Shown here: piece by piece, positions 16,455-24,252 of the stretch
Layout: each line of letters starts with the position of its first letter
Numbering within the stretch: position 1 is the first letter of the stretch
DNA from: Oxalobacteraceae bacterium OTU3CINTB1
GTDB lineage: Bacteria; Pseudomonadota; Gammaproteobacteria; Burkholderiales; Burkholderiaceae_D
Reading direction: 5' to 3'
Length of the DNA stretch: 64,000 bases
NCBI GenBank assembly: GCA_024123955.1
Contig: CP099652.1
Coordinates: 5,890,001-5,954,000, forward strand
Position numbers and translations under genes: made by a program
The notes under the pieces: generated by a model
The model's input: only the letters and a program-made list of their open reading frames with translations
Told to the model about the DNA's origin: nothing
Database searches by the model: none

Positions 16455-18797
16455 TTAAAACTTCGCCGCCAAACTGACACCGATCGCACGCGGCATCAAA
16501 CGATAACCCTGCACGATCGACGCCACCTGCGGATGCTGGATCACCTTGTCGTTGTCGAACGCGTTCTTAACGAACACGCTGACGTTGTAACGGTCGAAGC
16601 CCATGCCTGCGCTGAAGTCGGCCGTGTGATACGCCGGACGCTCGTAATCCGTCAGCTCCGGATTGAGCGAACCCTTGCTCGATCCGACCCACTGCACGCC
16701 GCCCATGACGAACGCGCTGCGGTCGCCCAATGCGAAGTTATAGCGCGCGTTGATCGCCGCGTTATATTTCGGTACGCCCTGGATCTGCGCCCCCGCCACC
16801 GCGCCGACCACGCCATTCTGGATGCCCTGGTCGTTCGACAGCTCGGCCTTCACATACCCGCCCGACGCGCTCAAGGTCAACCCGGCGATCGGCTTGGCCT
16901 TGATGTCGAATTCGAAGCCCTTGCTGGTGGCGTCGCCGGCGTTGGCGTTATACGTGTACGCGCAGGTCGGCAGATAAACGCCCTGCTGGATGTTCTTCCA
17001 CTTGATGTAGAAGACGTCGGCGTTGATCGTCAAGCGGTTGTTGAGGAAGCGCGACTTGCTGCCCACCTCATAATTCCACAGGCTGTCCGACGCGTAGTTC
17101 GGCGGCCCCTCGGTCAGGCCGTTCAACTCCAGGTCGGGACCGCAGGTGGTCGGCGGCACGAAGATGTTCGATCCACCCAGGCGGAAGCCCTTCGATACGC
17201 TGGTGTACAAGGTATGGCGCGGATCGACTTCCCAGGTCAACGCATACTTCGGCGTGAACGCGGTCGACTTCAGGCTCGCGCCGCTGTTGTTGCCGGCGCC
17301 GGCCAGGTAGTTGCCGTTGCGCTGTTCCAGATTCGAGCTGGCGCGAAGGTAGCGCGCGCCGACCGTGGCGTGCACGGTCGGCGTGAAGTAGTAATTGACC
17401 TCTCCGAAGATGGAAGACTGCTTCTCCTTGTAGTGGAAGGCGCCGGCGAACGAGTTATCGTTCGGGAAGGAGCCGGGACGCACATCGGGCAGCAGCTCGG
17501 GATCGTAAATGTCGAAACCAAACTGCTTGAAGGTGTCGGTCACGCCGAAGATCGGATCGTTCTCGGTGATGTTGGTGTGCTGGCGCGAGAAGTACGTCCC
17601 CGCCAGCCAGGTCCACGGCGACACCGCCGCGTCGTACGGACGCGAAGCCAGGCGGAATTCCTGCGACACCTGCCGCACCTGGTTGTTCAGATACACGGCC
17701 GACGGCAGCGCCGCTATGGCGTCGATCAGCTCCGGCGGCGCCTTGCCGCCATCGTTAGTCGACGTCAGGAAGGTCGACAGCGAATAGCTGTTATAGGCCG
17801 AGCCGTTCTGCGTGCGGTCGAACTTGCGCGAAAAGTAGCTGGTGGCCGACGTCAGATCGACCGCGCCAAGATCCCAGTTGACGGTCACGCTGGGCGTGAG
17901 CAGCTTGTCGATGGAAGGCTCGCGCACCTGCTTCTGCGCCTGATAGTTCGGCAGCTCGATGTTGAAGGCAGAGATGTCCTTCGCATCCAGGCGCTGGTAG
18001 TAGATCGACGGCGTGATCGTCAGCGCGCGCGTCGGCTTCCATTTCAGCGCCAGGCGCAGTTCCTGGTCGCTGTACTTGTTGATGTCCTTGGCGAGCACCG
18101 CGCCGTCGCCGTCCACCTGGTTGATGTAGCCGCCGGTGTGCTGCGCCTGCACGCCGATGCGCAGCGCCAGTTCGTCGGCAATCAGCGGGATGTTGCCGAC
18201 CACGTTGGCCGAGTAGCTTGGGCTGCCGTCCCTGGTGTGCGAGGCCTCGGTGTAGGTGGTGAACTCGCGCTCCTTCAGATCCGGCTCGTTCGGCACGAAT
18301 TTGATGGTGCCGCCCATCGAGCTGGCGCCGTACAAGGTCACCTGCGGGCCGCGCAGCACTTCCACCCGGTCGATATCGAAGAACCTCGGCTCGACGTTCC
18401 CCATCGTGTAGACGTTGCCGACGGTGACCGGCGTATCGCCCAGGTAGACACCGACGGTCGCCGCGCCGGCGGTTGAGCTGATGCCGCGTATCTCGATGTT
18501 GGACGTGCCCGGCCCGGCGCCGCCGTTGCCGCTGGCGGCGGTGAAGGAGATGTTGGGCACCACGCGCGTCAGGTCGGTGATGTCGCGGATGTGCTCTTCC
18601 TGCAGCTGCTTGCCGGTGACGGCCGAAATACTCATCGCCACCTTGGCCGGATCTTCCTTGCGCTTTTGCGCGGTGACGGTGACAACCTCGATCTCGTCGG
18701 ACGGTTTGACCGGAGCCTGTTGCGCGCCTACCGGACCGGCCAGCGCGGCCAAGGCGGCGGCGATGGAACTGCACATTATTTTTTGATTGATCTTCAT
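16455..18797 (-). CDS. TonB-dependent outer-membrane receptor
   Basis: A 780-residue outer-membrane receptor. A signal peptide ends near residue 25 (PVGAQQ). A TonB-box-like VVTVTAQKR precedes the plug (HIRDITDLTRVVPNISF, VEVLRGPQVTLYGASSMGGTIKFV), and the barrel ends in a terminal Phe (SLAAKF). The 'VTAQKR' plus GRP-type plug resembles receptors for carbohydrates or aromatic compounds rather than classical siderophores. It follows the phosphatase group on the same strand, so an organophosphate or nucleotide ligand is conceivable but unproven. Confidence 0.93.
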   Translation of the reverse strand: MKINQKIMCSSIAAALAALAGPVGAQQAPVKPSDEIEVVTVTAQKRKEDPAKVAMSISAVTGKQLQEEHIRDITDLTRVVPNISFTAASGNGGAGPGTSNIEIRGISSTAGAATVGVYLGDTPVTVGNVYTMGNVEPRFFDIDRVEVLRGPQVTLYGASSMGGTIKFVPNEPDLKEREFTTYTEASHTRDGSPSYSANVVGNIPLIADELALRIGVQAQHTGGYINQVDGDGAVLAKDINKYSDQELRLALKWKPTRALTITPSIYYQRLDAKDISAFNIELPNYQAQKQVREPSIDKLLTPSVTVNWDLGAVDLTSATSYFSRKFDRTQNGSAYNSYSLSTFLTSTNDGGKAPPELIDAIAALPSAVYLNNQVRQVSQEFRLASRPYDAAVSPWTWLAGTYFSRQHTNITENDPIFGVTDTFKQFGFDIYDPELLPDVRPGSFPNDNSFAGAFHYKEKQSSIFGEVNYYFTPTVHATVGARYLRASSNLEQRNGNYLAGAGNNSGASLKSTAFTPKYALTWEVDPRHTLYTSVSKGFRLGGSNIFVPPTTCGPDLELNGLTEGPPNYASDSLWNYEVGSKSRFLNNRLTINADVFYIKWKNIQQGVYLPTCAYTYNANAGDATSKGFEFDIKAKPIAGLTLSASGGYVKAELSNDQGIQNGVVGAVAGAQIQGVPKYNAAINARYNFALGDRSAFVMGGVQWVGSSKGSLNPELTDYERPAYHTADFSAGMGFDRYNVSVFVKNAFDNDKVIQHPQVASIVQGYRLMPRAIGVSLAAKF

Positions 18798-18929
18798 GCC
18801 TGCGCTTCTCCAGTCAATAGGGACGTGCCCCAGAATGATGCATTTTTATATATTAATCATCTTGTGATTTTTAACAAGCAAGAAACTTGCCAAAATCTTG
18901 TTGGCGGTGTCGTTGATCAGCCAGGCGGG

Positions 18930-20210
18930 CTATTTCGTGGCGTTCAGCCTCATGAAGGCGTGTCCCATGGTCCAGCCAGCGACTTGCTTCCCCAGGGTGT
19001 AGCCGGCTGTGGTGGCGTAACGGAAGTGCATGCCGCCGTAGATGCGCGCCTGGACACTCTCGCGCGCCAACGCGTCCACGTCGGCATAGTCGCGGGTCAC
19101 ATTGGTCACGATGCTATCCAGAGTAAAGCTGACGTTGCCGGTGCCGAAGTACAGGCGCAACAGCTCGCCCACGGCCCCGGCCGTGCACGAGTGTGCGGCC
19201 GGGTATTCCGGGTGCGGCGGCGTCGGCAGGACCGGTTTCCAATCCGTATCGCTCGCCGTGGCCGGATTGTCGTCCGTCTGCGCCAGCGGGATGGCGCTGA
19301 GCGGGCGCCAGGCGTTGTAGTGGTATTTGGCGTCGAAACACGCGCCGATCGCATCGGTGTAACCGGAATAAAGGATCGCCATCAAGCGCGCGGCGTCGCC
19401 AACGTCGCCGGTGCTGCGCGCAAAGCGTCCGAAATTTCTTGTGATGAACGTTTGCGGCGCTTCGGTGTGGAAGCGCGCCAGCTCCAGCTGCTCGGGGGTG
19501 CGCCGGCTGCCGAGCATGCCGCCGTAGTCCTTCGTCTCATTGAAATCGGCCGCGTATTCGGCGCTGTCCAGGGCCGGTGGAGGCGGCGGCCGGAACTGGT
19601 CCATGCTGTTCAGTGTGAACGGGCGGATATGGGGAAAATAGCGGACCACCGGATTGCGCCCGCGATACTCCCCGGGTGCCGTGCCGGGGACGTATTCCGC
19701 CAGGACTATCGCCCGCCCGTCCGCCGCGCGCCGGGCAAGGACGGCGGTAGCCACCTCATTTCCCAATGCAATGCCGCGCGTCTTCGCAGCGCCATCCGGC
19801 AACGAGGCCATGAAACTGTCGTACGCGGGACGATAATGGGCCGCGCGGTCGGGAAACAGCGCCCGCAGTACGCCGAAAGCCGCCGCGCCGGTCGCCGCGT
19901 CCGGGGAGGCGCCGGAAAAATCGCCCTGAGGGAACGCGTAGAGCGGCTGATAACGTCCCGTGATGGCAGCCACCGCATCGTAGATCGCCACATGCATGGT
20001 CGCCATGTCGACCGAGAAAGCGGGATATTTCTCCGCTTCGGTGGTGGCTGTTGGAACGGTCGCGTTAACGTTAACGGTCGCCGCACCAACCGCGTGCCAG
20101 TACGCGACCGCGTTGGATTTGTCCGGCGTCACGGTGACGTGGGGCGCACTTGCGCATCCGGCCAGGGCGCACACCAGCGCCAGCACAATACACCGCGACA
20201 GCTCAAACAT
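18930..20210 (-). CDS. Vanadium-haloperoxidase/PAP2-superfamily lipoprotein
   Basis: The start at 20210 (MFELSRCIVLALVCALAGC) follows CGGAGG and gives 427 residues with a lipobox LAGC, so this is probably an envelope lipoprotein. Conserved acid-phosphatase/haloperoxidase motifs are recognisable: NAWRPLSAI, HPEYPAAHSCTAG (in place of PSGHS) and ARIYGGMHFRYATTAGYTLG. Vanadium haloperoxidases and PAP2 phosphatases share this site. Since phosphatases lie upstream, phosphatase activity is the simpler guess. The longer upstream frame lacks a ribosome site. Confidence 0.82.
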   Translation of the reverse strand: MFELSRCIVLALVCALAGCASAPHVTVTPDKSNAVAYWHAVGAATVNVNATVPTATTEAEKYPAFSVDMATMHVAIYDAVAAITGRYQPLYAFPQGDFSGASPDAATGAAAFGVLRALFPDRAAHYRPAYDSFMASLPDGAAKTRGIALGNEVATAVLARRAADGRAIVLAEYVPGTAPGEYRGRNPVVRYFPHIRPFTLNSMDQFRPPPPPALDSAEYAADFNETKDYGGMLGSRRTPEQLELARFHTEAPQTFITRNFGRFARSTGDVGDAARLMAILYSGYTDAIGACFDAKYHYNAWRPLSAIPLAQTDDNPATASDTDWKPVLPTPPHPEYPAAHSCTAGAVGELLRLYFGTGNVSFTLDSIVTNVTRDYADVDALARESVQARIYGGMHFRYATTAGYTLGKQVAGWTMGHAFMRLNATK

Positions 20211-20344
20211 GGGGCCTCCGACATTAGCGGGCGGCCGGGCGGCCACCGATCCCAAGGCTAATGTCTTTTTGATAATTTCGCAAGCCAATTATGCGAAACC
20301 CATGCCGGATGGCGGGCGCTTACGCCCGAGGTTCGGGCTGCGGC

Positions 20345-21064
20345 TTAATCAAGGAAGTCGGAATACTCGCGCTGCGCGTAGCCTTGCAGTTTCTTCCACG
20401 GCGCCTCGGCGACGCCGGCCTGCGCCGTCACGTCCATCCGGCGGTAGAAGGTGCCGGCCTTGTCGCCGCTTTCGATCACCAGCGGAATCTGGCGCTGCTC
20501 GTCCCACAGCACGCGCTGGTAGACGCCGCCCTCCTCGCGCTCGCGCCAGCGCGCGCCGGCCACGCTGGAGGCGCGCGCGGTCACCGGCATGGCGCCCAGC
20601 AGGCGCGGATCGAGCAAATAGAAAGCGCGATCCCACGAACCGTCGAAATTGACGTTCTCGAATTCGGACGGCGGAATAGCGACCACCGCGCGTTCCTTGG
20701 CGTCGACGTATTCCACGCGCGGCGTCTTGCCGGCCAACGTCAGATGGCGCGGCAGCACGATGTGGTTGAAGCCGTGGTGATGGCCTTCCTGCGGCGCGGC
20801 GCGCGCCGGCAGCACGCGCGCGCTCCACACATGGCCGGGGCGGCGCAGCATTTTTTCCTCGTAGCGTGATTCGCGCGTCACGCCGTCGGGCGTGACGGTT
20901 TTGCTGTAATAGGCGACCGTGAGGTCGAGGTCAGGGGCGACTGCCGGGGCGACTGCCGGCGCGGCGGCCGGCGTGGCGGCCTGGCCGATCGCGGCGGTGG
21001 CCGCATAAGCGGCAACGGCCGCGCAAACGGCGGCCAGCGGCATGGCGAAACGAAAAATCTTCAT
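20345..21064 (-). CDS. Secreted protein of unknown function
   Basis: A 239-residue protein with an N-terminal signal peptide (hydrophobic to about residue 28) followed by a low-complexity Ala/Pro/Val linker (PAAAPAVAPAVAPDLD). The rest (about residues 50-239) is a soluble, Arg-rich domain with no family I recognise; it contains a His cluster, EGHHHGFNHIVLP, suggesting metal binding. It sits right behind a strong terminator that follows the alkaline phosphatase gene. It may be a periplasmic accessory of the phosphatase group. Confidence 0.75.
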   Translation of the reverse strand: MKIFRFAMPLAAVCAAVAAYAATAAIGQAATPAAAPAVAPAVAPDLDLTVAYYSKTVTPDGVTRESRYEEKMLRRPGHVWSARVLPARAAPQEGHHHGFNHIVLPRHLTLAGKTPRVEYVDAKERAVVAIPPSEFENVNFDGSWDRAFYLLDPRLLGAMPVTARASSVAGARWREREEGGVYQRVLWDEQRQIPLVIESGDKAGTFYRRMDVTAQAGVAEAPWKKLQGYAQREYSDFLD

Positions 21065-21075
21065 GAAGCTCGATC

Positions 21076-21103
21076 AAAAAGCGCCGGCGCTGAACGCCGG
21101 CGC
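21076..21103 (-). terminator. Strong terminator between phosphatase and the secreted unknown
   Basis: Reading leftward: GCGCCGGCG-TTCAG-CGCCGGCGC, a perfect 9-bp all-GC stem, then TTTTT. The next start codon lies only about 12 bp beyond the T-run. Confidence 0.88.
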
Positions 21104-21116
21104 GGTTGCGTTGCGA

Positions 21117-22514
21117 TTACAGGCCGAAAGCCGACTTGAGCAAGCCGAACACCTTGGTGTTGTCCAGCGTACCCTTGAACGGCTTGGCGCCGGCGCCGGT
21201 GGCGAACAGCTTGACGTCGCCGCCGCCGTGGGTTTCGCTCGACAGGCGCACGCCGGTCTCCTGCAGATAGTTGTCGGCCAGCACGGTGCTGCTGTCGAGG
21301 TCCGCGCGCGTGTTCACGCGGTTCGGACCGTTACCGAACACCAGGGTCGTGTAGGTCTTGCCGTCCGCATCCTTGGCCGGCTGGCCGTCGCGGTAGCCAC
21401 GGTTGATGTCGAGGATAGGATTGCCGCGCTTGCCGTAGCCGTTGAACGCCAAGGTATGGTCGTGGTCGGCGGTGACGACGATCAAGGTATTGGCCAGCGT
21501 TGGATCGGTCAGCTTGGCCTTGGCCAGCGCCGCCTTGATGGCGTCGTCGAAGGCGATGGTGTCGGTCAGCGCGCGCTTGGCGTTGGTGCCGTGCAGCGCG
21601 TGGTCGATGCGGCCGCCCTCGACCATCAGGAAGTAGCCGTTGGTGTTTTGCGCCAGCAGGTCCATCGCCTTGACGGTCATCTCGGCCAGGCTCGGCTGGG
21701 TCGCGCCCTCGCCCAGCGGCGGCGTCGCCGTGCGGTCCAGTTCATATTCCAGATGGCTCTTGGTGCTGTACAGGCCGATGAATTTCTTGCCGCTGGCGGC
21801 GTTCATCTCGGCCTTGTTGGCGGCCACGGTGTACCCCTTGGCTTGCAGCTCGGTGAGCAGGTTGCGCCCGTCCGCGCGGCCGGTGGTGTTGGCCGTGCCG
21901 AACGGCGTGAAGTGGTTGCGGCCGCCGCCCATGAGCACGTCGACGCCGTCGCCCAGCGCGCTGTTGAAGCCGGCGCCGCCGGGCACCAGCTGCGCCGCGA
22001 TGTGGTACTGCGCGTTGCGGTTGCAGATGTGCGAATAGGTCGCCGCCGGCGTCGCGTGGGTCAGCTCGGTGGTGGTGATGGCGCCGACCGCCTTGCCCTT
22101 CGCCTTGGCCAGTTCCAGGATGGTGGTGGCCGGCGTACCGTTGCCGGCGGCGCAATTGTTCACGCCGAGGTTGCCGTTGGCATCGCGGCCGGGATTGGTG
22201 GCGACTGTTTCGGGCGACATCGAGATGACCTCGTTGTTCATCTTCACGCCGGTCATGTAGGCGGCCATCGACGGCGCGCTGTCGGTGGTCTGGGCGTCGG
22301 CCGAGAAGGTCTTGATGCGGGCGGTGCGCTCGAGCGTATCCATGGTCAGGCTGCCGTCTTCGCCGTACTTGTAGATGCGTGCGGCGGTGACGGTGGTCGG
22401 CCCCATGCCGTCGCCGAGGAAGAAGATGATGTTCTTGGCTTCGCCGGCGGCGTGGGCCGCTTGGGCGCTGGCCAGGGTCAGGGCCAGCGCGGCCGCGATT
22501 TTGGTGGGTTTCAT
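21117..22514 (-). CDS. Alkaline phosphatase (second of a tandem pair)
   Basis: A periplasmic PhoA-superfamily phosphomonoesterase. The start at 22514 (MKPTKIAAALALTLASAQAAHAAG) gives 465 residues with a clean signal peptide; an in-frame TTG six codons upstream is the alternative. Metal and catalytic motifs: FFLGDGMG (Asp), TDSAPSMAAYMTGV (nucleophile Ser), VEGGRIDHALH, TADHDHTL and ETHGGGDVKLFATG. It is a paralogue of the upstream gene, 24 bp away, and very likely co-transcribed with it. Unlike its partner it has no lipobox. Confidence 0.95.
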   Translation of the reverse strand: MKPTKIAAALALTLASAQAAHAAGEAKNIIFFLGDGMGPTTVTAARIYKYGEDGSLTMDTLERTARIKTFSADAQTTDSAPSMAAYMTGVKMNNEVISMSPETVATNPGRDANGNLGVNNCAAGNGTPATTILELAKAKGKAVGAITTTELTHATPAATYSHICNRNAQYHIAAQLVPGGAGFNSALGDGVDVLMGGGRNHFTPFGTANTTGRADGRNLLTELQAKGYTVAANKAEMNAASGKKFIGLYSTKSHLEYELDRTATPPLGEGATQPSLAEMTVKAMDLLAQNTNGYFLMVEGGRIDHALHGTNAKRALTDTIAFDDAIKAALAKAKLTDPTLANTLIVVTADHDHTLAFNGYGKRGNPILDINRGYRDGQPAKDADGKTYTTLVFGNGPNRVNTRADLDSSTVLADNYLQETGVRLSSETHGGGDVKLFATGAGAKPFKGTLDNTKVFGLLKSAFGL

Positions 22515-22538
22515 GATCTGGTATCCGTTCAATGTGCG

Positions 22539-23990
22539 TTACAGGCCGGCGGCGGCCTTGACCAGGCTGTAGACCTTGGTGTTGTCGATGGTGCCGGTGA
22601 AGGTGTCGGCGCCCTTGCCGGTGGCGGCCAGGAACACATCGGTGCCGCCGTGGGTCTCGCCGCCGGCCGGCATGCGCACCACCGCTTCCTGGTGGTAGGT
22701 GTTGGAACCGGTGACGCTGTCGTCCAGGCTGGTCATGCTGCTGCGGCTGCCCTGGGTGCGGTTCTCGCCGTTGCCGAAGCCGATGATCGAATACGGCGCG
22801 CCGTCCAGATCCTTGTCGACCGCGCCGGTGACGTAGTTCTTCACCACGCCCAGCACGCCCGCGTTGCCGGCGGTGGTCTTGCCGGTGCGTTTGGCGTAGC
22901 CGTTCAGCACCAGGGTGTGGTCATGGTCGGCGGTGACGACGACCAGCGTGTTTTTCAATTCGGGATCGGTGACGCGGGCCTTGGCCAGCGCCGCCTTGAT
23001 GGCGTTGTCGAACGCGACCATGTCCTGCAGCGCCTTCTTGGCGGTGGTTTCGTGCAGCGCATGGTCGATGCGGCCGCCCTCGACCATCAGGAAATAGCCT
23101 TTGCTGTTCTTTGCCAGCATGTCCATCGCCTTGGTGGTCATCTCGGCCAGGCTCGGCTCCTTGGCCGGATCGCGATCCAGGTCGTAGCTCATGTGGCTCG
23201 ACGTGAACAGGCCCAGCAGGCGCTCGGTCTTGCTGGCATCGATGGCGTTCAGTTCGGTCACGTTGCTGACGAAGGCGGCGTTCTTTGCTTTCATCTCGGT
23301 GATCAGGTTGCGGCCATCGCTGCGCTTGCCGCCGTCCTTGACGGGGGTAAAGAACTGGCTGCCGCCGCCCAGCAGCACGTCCAGGCCGGTGCCCAGGGCG
23401 CTGTTGTAGCCGGTGCCGCCCGGCACCGAGGCGGCGGCGATATCGTTCTCCAGGTCGCGGTGGCAGATGTGCGAATAGGTCGCCGCCGGCGTGGCATGGG
23501 TGACGCGGGTGGTGGTGACCACGCCGGTGCCCAGGCCCTGCGCCTTGGCCAGTTCCAGCAAGGTGGTGGCCGGCGTGCCGTTGTTGGCGCCGCAGTTGTT
23601 GCCCAGCTTGTTGCCGTTGGCGTCGGCCACCGGATCGACCGCCTTGGTGTTGGACGACATCGAGATCACCTCGTTGTTCATCTTCACGCCGGTCATGTAA
23701 GCCGCCATCGACGGCGCGCTGTCGGTGACCTGGGCGTCGTTCGAGTAGGTTTTGACGAAAGCCGTTTCCGGCAAGGTGTCGACGGTCAGCTCGCCGTCCT
23801 CGCCGACGGCGTAGATGCGCGCGGCGGTCATGGTGGTCATGCCCATGCCGTCGCCGAGGAAGAAGATCACGTTCTTCGGCGCGGCGGCCACCGGCGAGGT
23901 CACGGGCGTGTTGATCGGCGTGGAATCGCTGCTGCAGCCGGCGATCAGCGCCGCGCTCAGGCCGGCAAGGAGTATGGACGTGCGTTTCAT
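22539..23990 (-). CDS. Alkaline phosphatase lipoprotein (first of a tandem pair)
   Basis: The start at 23990 (MKRTSILLAGLSAALIAGCSSD) gives 483 residues with a lipobox (IAGC), so the enzyme is probably membrane-anchored. The active-site motifs are those of alkaline phosphatase: FFLGDGMG, TDSAPSMAAYMTGV, VEGGRIDHALH, TADHDHTL and ETHGGTDVFLAATG. It heads the minus-strand group and has a Pho-box-like element 49 bp upstream, which fits induction by phosphate starvation. The longer upstream frame is not needed. Confidence 0.95.
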   Translation of the reverse strand: MKRTSILLAGLSAALIAGCSSDSTPINTPVTSPVAAAPKNVIFFLGDGMGMTTMTAARIYAVGEDGELTVDTLPETAFVKTYSNDAQVTDSAPSMAAYMTGVKMNNEVISMSSNTKAVDPVADANGNKLGNNCGANNGTPATTLLELAKAQGLGTGVVTTTRVTHATPAATYSHICHRDLENDIAAASVPGGTGYNSALGTGLDVLLGGGSQFFTPVKDGGKRSDGRNLITEMKAKNAAFVSNVTELNAIDASKTERLLGLFTSSHMSYDLDRDPAKEPSLAEMTTKAMDMLAKNSKGYFLMVEGGRIDHALHETTAKKALQDMVAFDNAIKAALAKARVTDPELKNTLVVVTADHDHTLVLNGYAKRTGKTTAGNAGVLGVVKNYVTGAVDKDLDGAPYSIIGFGNGENRTQGSRSSMTSLDDSVTGSNTYHQEAVVRMPAGGETHGGTDVFLAATGKGADTFTGTIDNTKVYSLVKAAAGL

Positions 23991-24038
23991 GGTATCTATC
24001 CAGCTTCGTTTTAAAGCTTTGCAAGATAACAAGTTCGT

Positions 24039-24056
24039 GTGACACGCTGATGACGC
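24039..24056 (-). promoter_or_regulatory. Putative Pho box
   Basis: On the minus strand two direct repeats, GCGTCAT and GTGTCAC, are spaced 11 bp apart (7+4), as in the CTGTCAT-N4-CTGTCAT consensus. A TTATCT (24029-24024) follows about 9 bp later, the usual spacing of a -10 box in PhoB-dependent promoters. Confidence 0.55.
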
Positions 24057-24099
24057 GGTTGAAGCTCGTTCAAAAATCTGCTGTAATAACGATACACGT

Positions 24100-24176
24100 C
24101 GGGGTGTGGCTCAGCCCGGTAGAGCGCTGCGTTCGGGACGCAGAGGCCGGAGGTTCGAATCCTCTCACCCCGACCA
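24100..24176 (+). tRNA. tRNA-Pro (anticodon CGG)
   Basis: A 77-nt cloverleaf with CCA encoded. Acceptor arms CGGGGTG / CACCCCG pair fully; the anticodon stem CTGCG / CGCAG holds the loop TTCGGGA with CGG at 24134-24136; the T loop is GGTTCGAATCC. It reads CCG codons. Confidence 0.97.
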
Positions 24177-24252
24177 GCCCGAAAAACAAAGCCCCCCGGC
24201 CGCCGCATCGCCAGCACCTTACAAGGCGCTAGCGATGCCAGATTACAAGCCC

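Noticed and set aside
21042..24014. A 990-codon plus-strand frame with internal repeats
   Set aside because: Antisense of the two alkaline phosphatase genes; the internal repetition only reflects their paralogy.
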